Shown here: positions 51,428 to 60,983 of the stretch, piece after piece | How the letters are laid out: each line of letters starts with the position of its first letter | Numbering within the stretch: the first letter of the stretch is position 1 | Assembly (NCBI GenBank): GCA_029866125.1 | Contig: JARWZZ010000007.1 | Location: 186,001-250,000 of the forward strand | Source of the DNA: Limnobacter sp. | GTDB lineage: Bacteria; Pseudomonadota; Gammaproteobacteria; Burkholderiales; Burkholderiaceae_B | DNA: 64,000 nucleotides | Direction: 5' to 3' | The notes under the pieces: model-generated | Database searches by the model: none | Told to the model about the DNA's origin: nothing | What the model saw: the letters and a program-made list of their open reading frames with translations, nothing else | Program-made: the position numbers and the translations under genes

Positions 51428-52662
51428 TGTAAATGTATGCCGGGCAACTGCGAATCTTCCGGCAATTCCGCATGCAGCAATTCACCTTCCGGGTTGGGGT
51501 AAAGTGGCGACCCACAATCCTCACAATACTCAAGCGGGAAGCGCTCTTCAAGCACCTTCAGGTGTTTGATACCCACTTCTTTCAGCAGTGCTTCAATCGT
51601 TGATCGTATAACCGGGTTGTCAGGCTCGGAGGAAATGTCCTTCTCATACACTGGGTCTGGCTCATTGCCATATTCTTCACCAATCAATGGCCACACCACG
51701 CCGTGAACAATTTCCGGGCTGTCATCAATTGAAAAGCCAATCCGGTATTCTTCAATTTCACCGCGGTCAACAAATGCGCCCACGCTGGCTTTGATTTGTT
51801 GCGGGTTCACTTGCAGTGAGTTTTCCAAGAAAGCTGCACTGGCTCGTACAGAGTAGGCACGTGCTTCTTTTTCAGCCTCGCGGCAAGCATTGTACAAACC
51901 ATTGGGCAGCAGCATTTGAATGTTGCAACCCGCCATCAGTTTTTGAACACTTCGGCCGCCCAAAGTGCGCCAGTTTTCCAGCACTTCTTCCTTGCTTAAC
52001 ATGGCCCCACCAGCGGGGTTGTCTTCTTGCCACTTGAACACAGGCATGCCCTCAGGTACAGCCACTGCGCCTAGCAAATAACGCACATCGGACAAAAAGC
52101 TTTGTGTCGCGGGCAAGGTTTCCGAGTCAATTCGTACAGTCAATCGCTCCAATGCGGCATGGCCCAACTGGCGCGCCAGTTCAGCGGCTGAGGTGTAAGA
52201 CTCTGGCAATTGGTCGGGGCTAAACAGCACATTGGTCAGCACCAAATGCGCATGTTCAGACAGCACATGCTTTTGGAGTTGCTTGGTGAAGTCATTGACT
52301 ACATCTTCCTCAATTTTGCCGGAGGGTATGTTGTAAGTTGACCAAGCCAAAATCGGCACTGCCAACAGCAGCAAATCTTGTTGCTTGCCCAGCACCGGGG
52401 ACTCAACTGTGTTTTCCACCGCAAATGCCAGCTGGTCGTAAGCACGGTAATGGTGGTTGTACAGGTATTCCAGCGTCTGGTTGAGCGTGGTTTCACTGCG
52501 GCCCTCCAGCATGGGGGTCAGCGCTGCAAAAAGTCGCTTTTTCCAGAAACGGCGCTCAAGCCGGCTACCGGAGTCGGCCAAATTAATGGCCAGGTTGGCG
52601 AGTGGTTTTGCGTATTTGGAAAGCTTGGAGCGGGACGTTGTATTAAGTGGCTTTCTTCTCAT
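51424..52662 (-). CDS. DUF2863 family protein
   Basis: 412 aa; SKLSKYAKPLANLAINLADSGSRLERRFWKKRL; C-terminal CEDCGSPLYPNPEGELLHAELPE. Confidence 0.75.
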   Translation of the reverse strand: MRRKPLNTTSRSKLSKYAKPLANLAINLADSGSRLERRFWKKRLFAALTPMLEGRSETTLNQTLEYLYNHHYRAYDQLAFAVENTVESPVLGKQQDLLLLAVPILAWSTYNIPSGKIEEDVVNDFTKQLQKHVLSEHAHLVLTNVLFSPDQLPESYTSAAELARQLGHAALERLTVRIDSETLPATQSFLSDVRYLLGAVAVPEGMPVFKWQEDNPAGGAMLSKEEVLENWRTLGGRSVQKLMAGCNIQMLLPNGLYNACREAEKEARAYSVRASAAFLENSLQVNPQQIKASVGAFVDRGEIEEYRIGFSIDDSPEIVHGVVWPLIGEEYGNEPDPVYEKDISSEPDNPVIRSTIEALLKEVGIKHLKVLEERFPLEYCEDCGSPLYPNPEGELLHAELPEDSQLPGIHLH

Positions 52663-52696
52663 GGGTCAACCTCAACTAGATTGACCCATTGTAGCT

Positions 52697-53632
52697 TTAT
52701 TTATCGCGCAGGTTGGACTGGTCAGTAAGTCCTGGGCGCACCCATTCTGGCGGTGCCCATATGTGCTTGATTCTCATCCAAATGCTGCCCGGCTTCATTG
52801 CATCGCTGAACATGTCGCGCCATTCATGGACGTTCAAAGTCCAAATGTTATTGGTTTTAGGCTGGCGCACAATGCCGTAGTCCACGGTTTCTACTTCGGG
52901 CTCAAATGTGCCAAACATGCGGTCAAAAACAATCAGCATGCCACCGTAGTTTTTGTCGATGTACTGTGGGTTACGACCATGGTGCACGCGGTGGTGGCTG
53001 GGTGTATTAAAAATATACTCAAACCATTTGGGTAGCTTGTTCACAGCTTGGGTGTGTACAAAGTATTGATAGCCTAGGTCAACACCATAAGCCAGCAGCA
53101 CAGCCCACACGGGGAAGCCAATCAACAGCATCGGCGCCCAAAAAACTTGGTGAAAGTTAATGCCGTAAAACAAACTTTGACGCATGGCGGTGGTGGTGGT
53201 CATGTTTTCGCCGCTGTGGTGGACCACATGCGCACACCAAAACCAACGCACCCGGTGGCTGCCGCGATGGAACCAGTAATAACAAAACTCGATACCCAAA
53301 AACAGCCCGATGAAGTTCAGCGGTGTAACCTCAATCGTTGCAATTCGGAAGCTGTACATCCATTCCATGAAGTACACGATGAACACGGCATACCAAACCA
53401 ACTCCATCACTTGATAGGTGCCGCCCAGCAGCATGTTGGTAATCACTTCGTCCTTGCGGAAAAAGAAGGACTTGCCTTGCCTTTTGAGGTAAAAATATTC
53501 AAGTGCTGTGGCCCCCAAAAACAAGGGGGTCAGTAGGGTCAAAAAGGCCTGCTTCCAGTCTGGGTTAGGCCCAAACACACTGTGCAGCATGGGCAACATG
53601 TCTTGAATTAATTCTTGCATCGCGGTCTCCAC
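52697..53632 (-). CDS. sterol desaturase/fatty acid hydroxylase family protein
   Basis: HRGSHRVRWFWCAHVVHHSGENM; NTPSHHRVHHGRNPQYIDKNYGG histidine motifs. Confidence 0.93.
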   Translation of the reverse strand: METAMQELIQDMLPMLHSVFGPNPDWKQAFLTLLTPLFLGATALEYFYLKRQGKSFFFRKDEVITNMLLGGTYQVMELVWYAVFIVYFMEWMYSFRIATIEVTPLNFIGLFLGIEFCYYWFHRGSHRVRWFWCAHVVHHSGENMTTTTAMRQSLFYGINFHQVFWAPMLLIGFPVWAVLLAYGVDLGYQYFVHTQAVNKLPKWFEYIFNTPSHHRVHHGRNPQYIDKNYGGMLIVFDRMFGTFEPEVETVDYGIVRQPKTNNIWTLNVHEWRDMFSDAMKPGSIWMRIKHIWAPPEWVRPGLTDQSNLRDK

Positions 53633-53713
53633 GTTTTATTGTGTTTGCATTATGCGATTCCGTGACGCAAGAATCTTGTCAAATCAGGCCAATTTTTTGC
53701 AGATTTGCGCCAA

Positions 53714-54730
53714 TCAATTGAGTAAGGCCGTGGCCGTCACCAAAGATTTTCTCCACTCTATGTAATCTTTGGCCACTTGTTCGGGCTTTTCCATTTGCGG
53801 TACATGGCCCATTTCGTCCATCAAAATCACCTTGGCTTGTGGCATGGCGGCCTTCAATTCAGCAGCGCCATCCACATGCAACACGCGGTCTTGCTTGCCC
53901 CATACAATCAAGGCCGGGCCACGGTAGTCAGAGGCTGCCAGTAACTGGTCGGTGTAAACCGGGTTTTCGCGGAACTGTTTAAAAATACGGTTGTGCAACT
54001 CTTGGTCTGCCGCCGCACGGCCCGCCATCGCTTCCAACACAAAACCGGGGGCAAGGGCAGGGCGTTTAAACATCACCAAATCCAGCAGTTTTTCATATTG
54101 CTCCTTGGTGGTGGCAATCAGTAAAACCTCGCCAGTTTTCAAAAAGTGCTGGCGTACTTCGGATTGCTCACTGGCTTTCATGCCGCCAGGGGCTAAAAAC
54201 CAAACGGACGACACTTCTTGTGGGTACTTGGCTGCATAGGCCCCCGCAATGGCGCCACCCATGGAGTTGCCGCCTATGTGTGGGCGTTCAAGGCCCAGTT
54301 TTTCAATAATTTGGTGAATACGGTCAGCTTGGGAAGGAATGGTGTAGTCCGCATCCATGACCCGGTTGGTGCCGCCAAAGCCCGGCACATCAATGGCGTA
54401 AACTGTGTAAGTGTCAGTCAAATAACGCGCAACCCGTGTGAAGTTGTCTTTGGACCCGCCATACCCATGGATCAACACCAGTGGCTCGCCTTTGCCGCCT
54501 TGCAGGTAGGGCACTTTAAAGCCATCGATTTGAAGCACCTTGTATTCAAGCCCGCTGACTGCACGTTCAGCGGAAAAAGCCAAACCTGCCATGCCTTGTA
54601 GCTCGCCCTCTGGCTGCTGGAACTGGCAGCCTGCCAGCATGATTGACAAACCCAACCCCGCAGCCACTGCCTTCGCCGTTCGCTTCATTTTTCCTGACAA
54701 CTCGAATGCCTTCATGTCCAATCGCCTCAT
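53714..54730 (-). CDS. alpha/beta hydrolase, lipoprotein
   Basis: lipobox LAGCQF; LVLIHGYGGSKDNF; IGGNSMGGAIAGAYA; catalytic MDEMGHVPQME. Confidence 0.9.
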   Translation of the reverse strand: MRRLDMKAFELSGKMKRTAKAVAAGLGLSIMLAGCQFQQPEGELQGMAGLAFSAERAVSGLEYKVLQIDGFKVPYLQGGKGEPLVLIHGYGGSKDNFTRVARYLTDTYTVYAIDVPGFGGTNRVMDADYTIPSQADRIHQIIEKLGLERPHIGGNSMGGAIAGAYAAKYPQEVSSVWFLAPGGMKASEQSEVRQHFLKTGEVLLIATTKEQYEKLLDLVMFKRPALAPGFVLEAMAGRAAADQELHNRIFKQFRENPVYTDQLLAASDYRGPALIVWGKQDRVLHVDGAAELKAAMPQAKVILMDEMGHVPQMEKPEQVAKDYIEWRKSLVTATALLN

Positions 54731-54805
54731 TTTTAATTCATTATTGTGTTTGAAATGACTTGCTGGGTGCAGAATACGCCAGCTTTTGCCGTCTGACTAC
54801 AGTGA

Positions 54806-55888
54806 TTGTCAAAACCGTTTTTTGAAGTGAAATTCAAACATGAAGCAATCAAAGGCATGAGGACATCGGTTGACAGCAACAGTAGCCCGCTCAGCGGGCA
54901 CATCTCAGCCAGTTACGTCAACCTCCTGTTTGACTGGCTTGAAGCCGAGCATCCCCATTTGGTCAGTGAATTTGCATACACCCGCCCCGCAGCAGGTGAG
55001 TTAAATCGCATCAAGGTATCGGACTGGAAGGCCATGCTGGAAGCAGCCCAAGCCTTGGTCAACACGCCTGACCTGCCTTTGCGCGTTGCCGCTAGGGTCA
55101 AACAAACCAACACAGGTTTATTGGGCTACATCGCTTATTGCTCACAAAACCTTGGCGAAGCTTTTGCGCGATTCCAGCAGTTTCAAAATTTGATTTATGC
55201 CGTCAACGCCATGGAAGTCAGCATGGACCCGCACAGCCCCAATCACTCCTTTATTTTGCGGTGGGGGCAAGAGTTGGGCCGCCCCGGGCATTTGGTGGAC
55301 TCCGTTGCCATTGCGGTGCTGTGTGCTTTTACGCGGCATTTGGTGGATGCCGCCGTTCACCCCCTGCGGGTAGCTTTCATCAACCCCGAGCCCATCAACC
55401 GGGCTGACTTTGAGGCATTTTTTGCCTGCCCCGTCACCTTCAACGCGGCTTTTACTGAGGTGGAATTCAGCCAAGACATCCTGTCTATGCCTATGCGCAC
55501 GCCCGATTCCGTCATGCGCCAATTGTTGGACCAGCAGGCCGAGCAATTGTTGGCCAAAGTCCAAGTGGGCAGTGAGCCGATTGCCGGTTTACGCCGGGCC
55601 ATTCAAGATTCAGTCAGCGCAGGGCTACCTTTGATTGAGCAGGTTGCAAGCCGTTTGTGCATGAGCACACGCACCCTACAGCGTCGTCTGCACGAATTGG
55701 GGCTTAGCTTTCGTGACGAGCTTGAGAGCGTCCGCATCGAGATGGCAAAAAACTGCCTCAGCAGCGATGAGCTCTCGCTTCCAGATGTCGCATCCCTGTT
55801 GGGTTACAACGACCAAAGCGCCTTCACCAACGCATTTAAAAGGGCTGTTGGGCAAACCCCAGCCAAATATCGAAAATATTCCCTTTGA
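54806..55888 (+). CDS. AraC family transcriptional regulator (arabinose-binding-like N-terminal domain)
   Basis: C-terminal RLCMSTRTLQRRLHELGLSFRDELESVRIEMAKNCLSSDELSLPDVASLLGYNDQSAFTNAFKRAVGQTPAKYRK. Confidence 0.92.
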   Translation: MSKPFFEVKFKHEAIKGMRTSVDSNSSPLSGHISASYVNLLFDWLEAEHPHLVSEFAYTRPAAGELNRIKVSDWKAMLEAAQALVNTPDLPLRVAARVKQTNTGLLGYIAYCSQNLGEAFARFQQFQNLIYAVNAMEVSMDPHSPNHSFILRWGQELGRPGHLVDSVAIAVLCAFTRHLVDAAVHPLRVAFINPEPINRADFEAFFACPVTFNAAFTEVEFSQDILSMPMRTPDSVMRQLLDQQAEQLLAKVQVGSEPIAGLRRAIQDSVSAGLPLIEQVASRLCMSTRTLQRRLHELGLSFRDELESVRIEMAKNCLSSDELSLPDVASLLGYNDQSAFTNAFKRAVGQTPAKYRKYSL

Positions 55889-55919
55889 ATTCCATTGTCT
55901 TCATTCATTTGGGGGATAA

Positions 55920-55942
55920 AGTCCTATATCATATATAAGACT
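55920..55942. promoter_or_regulatory. palindromic operator candidate upstream of acnB
   Basis: AGTCCTATATCATATATAAGACT inverted repeat. Confidence 0.5.
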
Positions 55943-56066
55943 TGCAGGGGTAAAGCACAGGTTAATTTACCAGCCGTTTTTGCAGTGCATCACTTGTATA
56001 TAGGCCCGATTTACCCCAAAATCGAATAGTTTTATTTCACCCCACCCAACCTAGGGAGAACCTCAC

Positions 56067-58658
56067 ATGCTTGAGTCCTATCGCCAACACGTTGCCGAGC
56101 GCGCAGCGTTGGGCATCCCCCCACAACCCTTGTCAGCCCAGCAAACTGCTGACTTGGTGCAATTGCTCAAAAACCCACCTGCTGGTGAAGAAGCGTTTTT
56201 GGTGGACCTGTTGACCAACCGCGTTCCCGCGGGTGTGGATGATGCAGCCAAAGTGAAGTCCGCTTTCTTGGCCGCCATCGTGAATGGTTCAGACACTTCC
56301 CCTTTGGTTGATCGCAAAACAGCGGTCAAGCTGTTGGGTACAATGCTGGGCGGTTTCAACATCAAGCCTTTGGTTGATGCCTTGAACGACGCTGAAGTAG
56401 GTACCTTGGCTGGTGAAGCCCTGTCCAAAACCCTGTTGATGTTTGATTATTTCCATGACGTCAAAGCCTTGGCCGACGCAGGTTCTGCCAACGCCAAGAA
56501 AGTCATGCAAAGCTGGGCCGATGCGGAGTGGTTTACAAGCCGCCCCGAAGTGCCAGCCTCCATCAAGCTGACTGTGTTCAAAGTTTCTGGTGAAACCAAC
56601 ACCGACGATTTGTCTCCAGCGCCTGATGCTTGGAGCCGTCCAGACATTCCATTGCACGCTTTGGCGATGTTGAAAAACGCACGCCCCGGTATCAACCCTG
56701 ACGAGCCTGGTAAGGTAGGCCCAATCAAGCAATTGGCTGAACTGCAAAAGAAGGGTCACCAAATCGCTTATGTGGGCGACGTAGTGGGTACTGGTTCCTC
56801 ACGCAAGTCAGCCACCAACTCCGTGTTGTGGTTCACTGGCGATGACATTCCTTTCATTCCCAACAAGCGCTTTGGCGGTTACTGCCTGGGTAGCAAAATT
56901 GCTCCGATTTTCTTCAACACCATGGAAGACGCAGGCGCGTTGCCCATCGAGTTGGATGTGTCACAAATGGAAATGGGCGACGTCATCGAACTGCGCCCGA
57001 TGGAAGGCAAAGCCCTGAAAGACGGCAAAGTGATTGCTGAATTCCAGGTTAAAACCGACGTTCTGTTTGACGAAGTGCGTGCAGGTGGCCGTATTCCTTT
57101 GATCATTGGCCGTGGTTTGACTGACCGTGCCCGCGCTGCACTGGGCTTGTCACCATCACCCGTATTCCGCCGTCCTTCAGCCACAGAAGCCAGCACAAAA
57201 GGCTTCTCATTGGCCCAGAAAATGGTGGGTAAGGCTTGTGGTTTGCCAAAAGGTCAGGGCGTACGCCCCGGCGTGTACTGCGAGCCACACATGACGACCG
57301 TGGGTTCACAAGACACAACCGGCCCAATGACACGTGACGAGTTGAAAGACTTGGCCTGTTTGGGTTTCTCCGCCGACTTGGTGATGCAGTCCTTCTGCCA
57401 CACAGCCGCCTACCCCAAGCCAGTGGACGTGAAAATGCACCACGAACTGCCCGAGTTCATTGAGAACCGTGGTGGCGTGGCCCTGCGCCCCGGTGATGGC
57501 GTTATCCACAGCTGGTTGAACCGTCTGCTGATGCCCGACACAGTCGGTACGGGTGGCGATTCACACACACGTTTCCCAATCGGTATTTCCTTCCCCGCTG
57601 GTTCTGGCTTGGTTGCGTTTGCTGCCGCTACAGGCGTAATGCCTTTGGACATGCCTGAGTCCGTGTTGGTGCGCTTCAAAGGCGAAATGCAGCCCGGCGT
57701 TACACTGCGTGATTTGGTGAACGCCATTCCGCTGTACGCCATCAAGGCGGGCATGCTGACAGTAGAAAAGAAAGGCAAGAAGAACATTTTCTCTGGCCGT
57801 ATTCTGGAAATCGAAGGTTTGCCCAAGCTGAAAGTGGAACAGGCATTTGAATTGTCAGATGCTTCAGCCGAGCGCTCCGCTGCAGGTTGTACCGTGCATC
57901 TGGACAAAGAGCCCATCATTGAGTACATGACTTCCAACATCACATTGATGAAGTGGATGATTGCTCAGGGCTACGCCGACGTTCGCACGCTGACACGTCG
58001 CATCAAGGCCATGGAAGCATGGATCGCCAACCCAGAATTGATGAAGGGTGACGACGATGCAGAATACGCAGCCGTAATCGAAATCGATCTGAAAGACATC
58101 AAGGAACCTATCCTTGCTTGCCCTAACGATCCAGATGATGTGAAGTTCCTGTCCGAAGTTGCGGGTGACAAGATTGATGAAGTGTTCATCGGTTCTTGCA
58201 TGACCAACATTGGCCACTTCCGCGCAGCCGGTAAAGTTTTGGAAGGCAAGAGCGACATCCCAACACGTTTGTGGATCGCCCCTCCAACCAAGATGGACCA
58301 GTACATCCTGACGGAAGAAGGTTACTACGGCATCCTCGGCCGCACGGGCGCTCGTATGGAACTGCCCGGTTGTTCACTGTGCATGGGTAACCAGGCTCAA
58401 ATCCGCAAGGGTTCGACTGCGGTTTCTACATCCACACGTAACTTCCCCAACCGTTTGGGTATCGACACTCGCGTGTACCTCAGCTCAGCCGAACTGGCCG
58501 CTGTGTGTGCACTGATGGGTAAAATCCCAACCGTGGCAGAGTACATGGAGCAGGTTAAAATGCTGGGCGCAATTTCCAGCGATGTTTACCGTTACATGAA
58601 CTTTGACCAAATTCCCGAGTTTGTGGACATCGCAAGCAAGGCACAGTTGGTGGCATAA
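56067..58658 (+). CDS. acnB: bifunctional aconitate hydratase 2/2-methylisocitrate dehydratase
   Basis: [38 protein letters not shown]; 863 aa full AcnB architecture. Confidence 0.97.
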   Translation: MLESYRQHVAERAALGIPPQPLSAQQTADLVQLLKNPPAGEEAFLVDLLTNRVPAGVDDAAKVKSAFLAAIVNGSDTSPLVDRKTAVKLLGTMLGGFNIKPLVDALNDAEVGTLAGEALSKTLLMFDYFHDVKALADAGSANAKKVMQSWADAEWFTSRPEVPASIKLTVFKVSGETNTDDLSPAPDAWSRPDIPLHALAMLKNARPGINPDEPGKVGPIKQLAELQKKGHQIAYVGDVVGTGSSRKSATNSVLWFTGDDIPFIPNKRFGGYCLGSKIAPIFFNTMEDAGALPIELDVSQMEMGDVIELRPMEGKALKDGKVIAEFQVKTDVLFDEVRAGGRIPLIIGRGLTDRARAALGLSPSPVFRRPSATEASTKGFSLAQKMVGKACGLPKGQGVRPGVYCEPHMTTVGSQDTTGPMTRDELKDLACLGFSADLVMQSFCHTAAYPKPVDVKMHHELPEFIENRGGVALRPGDGVIHSWLNRLLMPDTVGTGGDSHTRFPIGISFPAGSGLVAFAAATGVMPLDMPESVLVRFKGEMQPGVTLRDLVNAIPLYAIKAGMLTVEKKGKKNIFSGRILEIEGLPKLKVEQAFELSDASAERSAAGCTVHLDKEPIIEYMTSNITLMKWMIAQGYADVRTLTRRIKAMEAWIANPELMKGDDDAEYAAVIEIDLKDIKEPILACPNDPDDVKFLSEVAGDKIDEVFIGSCMTNIGHFRAAGKVLEGKSDIPTRLWIAPPTKMDQYILTEEGYYGILGRTGARMELPGCSLCMGNQAQIRKGSTAVSTSTRNFPNRLGIDTRVYLSSAELAAVCALMGKIPTVAEYMEQVKMLGAISSDVYRYMNFDQIPEFVDIASKAQLVA

Positions 58659-58684
58659 AGACTACTTGCTGAACAACAGTAGTT

Positions 58685-58719
58685 AAAAAAAGCCGGAGGT
58701 TCAAATCTCCGGCTTTTTT
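58685..58719. terminator. rho-independent terminator after acnB
   Basis: AAAAAAAGCCGGAGGTTCAAATCTCCGGCTTTTTTA. Confidence 0.9.
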
Positions 58720-58758
58720 AACGTCTGTATGATGTTGAGCAGAGACGTGTTCGCAGGT

Positions 58759-59214
58759 TTACTCGTACGCTTTTTCTTTTTCAATCTTTCTCAATCTTTG
58801 TGCCGGCTGAGTTTTGCTCAGGCTGGTTTTTGAAACACCGCCCTTCGCGCTGCGCAATACCATTTTCACCAATTCATCAAATTCCTCCATCGGCGACCGC
58901 TTTCCAAGGTGCGCCACCACTCGGGATGAATTGCGGTCCAGCCACAGCTTTTCATGGTCTTCTTCCATCATGATGATGTTGCTGTATGGAAACAGCTCTG
59001 AAATGGTGAGTATGAAGCCTGGCTCCAACTCAGTCTGAATGTTTCGATCGATCAAAATCAATTCAAAATGCGCTTCGGGCAATTGGGGCAATTCAGACAT
59101 TTTTGAAAGCTGATGCACGGAATCACATCCGAGTTCCCTTAGTTTTTTCTCATATCCCGACTGCTTGATGGGGTAGTCGCAAATACTGAGGCAATTTAGC
59201 GAGTGATATTTCAT
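58759..59214 (-). CDS. hypothetical single-domain receiver-like protein
   Basis: 151 aa; LSICDYPIKQSGYEKKLRELGC...FELILIDRNIQ...NIIMMEEDHEKLW resembles a receiver fold. Confidence 0.45.
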   Translation of the reverse strand: MKYHSLNCLSICDYPIKQSGYEKKLRELGCDSVHQLSKMSELPQLPEAHFELILIDRNIQTELEPGFILTISELFPYSNIIMMEEDHEKLWLDRNSSRVVAHLGKRSPMEEFDELVKMVLRSAKGGVSKTSLSKTQPAQRLRKIEKEKAYE

Positions 59215-59392
59215 ATACCTTTGACCTATTCAGGCTAGTCGTTATGGGTTCATCATCCCAAAAAAGGGTGGGTTTGGGTATTCCCCTAGCGGGTTAGGTA
59301 TTACGACCGACAAATTGTCAGGATTTGTCCTACCTCATTCGGGTTACTTTTCAGTTAGAGTGATACCGCACAAAACAAATTAAAAATCGGAG

Positions 59393-60907
59393 ATGCTGTT
59401 CATGAAAAGACTCACGGAATATGACAAATTCGATGCATTCGGTTTGGCTGAATTAATAAGAAGGAGGGAGCTTACATCGTCTGAACTCTTGGAGGAAGCG
59501 ATTACCCGAACTGGGTTAATCAATCCCATCATCAATGGGGTGATACGGCCGATGTATGAAATTGCCCGAAATCACGCAGAACTAGCGCCAGTAGGGCCTT
59601 TCGGCGGGGTGCCCTTTCTTTTGAAGGATTTGGTGGCCAGTTACGCGGGCGTGGAAATGACCAACGGCAGCCGGTTTTATAGGGGTTTTGTGCCCAAGGA
59701 AGACTCCGAATACGTCAAACGATTGAAGGCTGCAGGCCTTAATATTTTTGGCAAAACCAACACACCCGAGTTTGGAATTACCCCCTCCACCGAGCCCGAT
59801 TTTACCGGCGCAAGCCGCAATCCTTGGGACACTTTACGCAGCCCTGGAGGGTCAAGTGGGGGTGCCGCTGCAGCGGTTTCAGCAGGCATTTTGCCCATGG
59901 CAAGCGCCAGCGATGGGGGAGGTTCAATCCGAATTCCAGCCTCTTGCACCGGTTTATTTGGACTAAAACCCACCCGGGGTAGGGTACCCTCTGGGCCAGA
60001 TCAAGCGGATGGTTGGTTCAACTTTATTGCAGAGCATGTGGTGTCTCGTTCAGTGCGAGATTCCGCCCACATGTTGGACTGTTTGGCAGGTGATTACCCC
60101 GGCCAATTGTTAAAGTGCCCACCCCACAAAGGCAGTTTTGCCGACGCTTTAAGCAAAAAACCGAAAAAGCTGAAAATTGCTTGGTCTGTTGACCCCGCTT
60201 TGGGAGAAAGCCTTCACCCCGACTGCAAAACCGGCGTGCTAGAAACCGTGAAGCTGCTGGAAGGCCTGGGCCACCATTGCGAAGAAATCAAAATTCTACC
60301 CATTCAGAGGCATGACTTTATCTACGCTTATTCTGTTTTGGTTGCGTCGGAAATGGCCGCCACATTGATGGAGGGGGAGAGGACCTTGGGCCGAAAAGGC
60401 AAAGCATCCGACTTTGAGCCCCGCACTTGGGCCTTGATGAAGTTGGGGCGTTGCTTCCATGGCGGTGATGTCACTTCCGCCTTGTGGACCATCAGCCAAT
60501 TTTCAAGGCAATGGATGACTTACTTCCAACCTTACGATGCCTTGTTGACCAGTACCTTGGGCACACCACCTTGCAAAGTGGGCGAATTAAAGCCCAATCC
60601 GGGTGAATTGCTTCAGTTCAAAGCATTGAGTAATCTACCGATTGGTCGCATTGCCAAGCAAAAAGATTTTGTAATTAAAAACGGATTCAGGGTGTTTAAC
60701 TACTGCTCTCAAACCATGCCGGCCAACGTAACTGGCCAGCCATCCATGAGCGTCCCTTTGCATTGGAACGCGCAAGGCCTGCCAATTGGCATGATGTTCA
60801 CAGGCCGCTTTGGTGAGGAGCATGTACTTTTTAACCTTGCCGCGCAATTGGAAGAGGCCAAACCGTGGTTTAACAATTTGGCCCCTTTGCATGCCAGCAA
60901 AATGTAA
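59393..60907 (+). CDS. amidase
   Basis: GVPFLLKDL; SPGGSSGGAAAAVSAGILPMASASDGGGSIRIPASCTGLFGLKPTRGR amidase signature. Confidence 0.94.
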   Translation: MLFMKRLTEYDKFDAFGLAELIRRRELTSSELLEEAITRTGLINPIINGVIRPMYEIARNHAELAPVGPFGGVPFLLKDLVASYAGVEMTNGSRFYRGFVPKEDSEYVKRLKAAGLNIFGKTNTPEFGITPSTEPDFTGASRNPWDTLRSPGGSSGGAAAAVSAGILPMASASDGGGSIRIPASCTGLFGLKPTRGRVPSGPDQADGWFNFIAEHVVSRSVRDSAHMLDCLAGDYPGQLLKCPPHKGSFADALSKKPKKLKIAWSVDPALGESLHPDCKTGVLETVKLLEGLGHHCEEIKILPIQRHDFIYAYSVLVASEMAATLMEGERTLGRKGKASDFEPRTWALMKLGRCFHGGDVTSALWTISQFSRQWMTYFQPYDALLTSTLGTPPCKVGELKPNPGELLQFKALSNLPIGRIAKQKDFVIKNGFRVFNYCSQTMPANVTGQPSMSVPLHWNAQGLPIGMMFTGRFGEEHVLFNLAAQLEEAKPWFNNLAPLHASKM

Positions 60908-60927
60908 TTTGGCTTATTTGGCCAAAC

Positions 60928-60983
60928 GCATTCAGCCAAACTCATTTAGCCAAACGCATTTAGCCAAACGCATTTAGCCAAAC
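60928..60983. repeat. 14-bp tandem repeat, 4 copies
   Basis: GCATTCAGCCAAAC TCATTTAGCCAAAC GCATTTAGCCAAAC GCATTTAGCCAAAC; a related partial unit precedes it. Confidence 0.9.
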
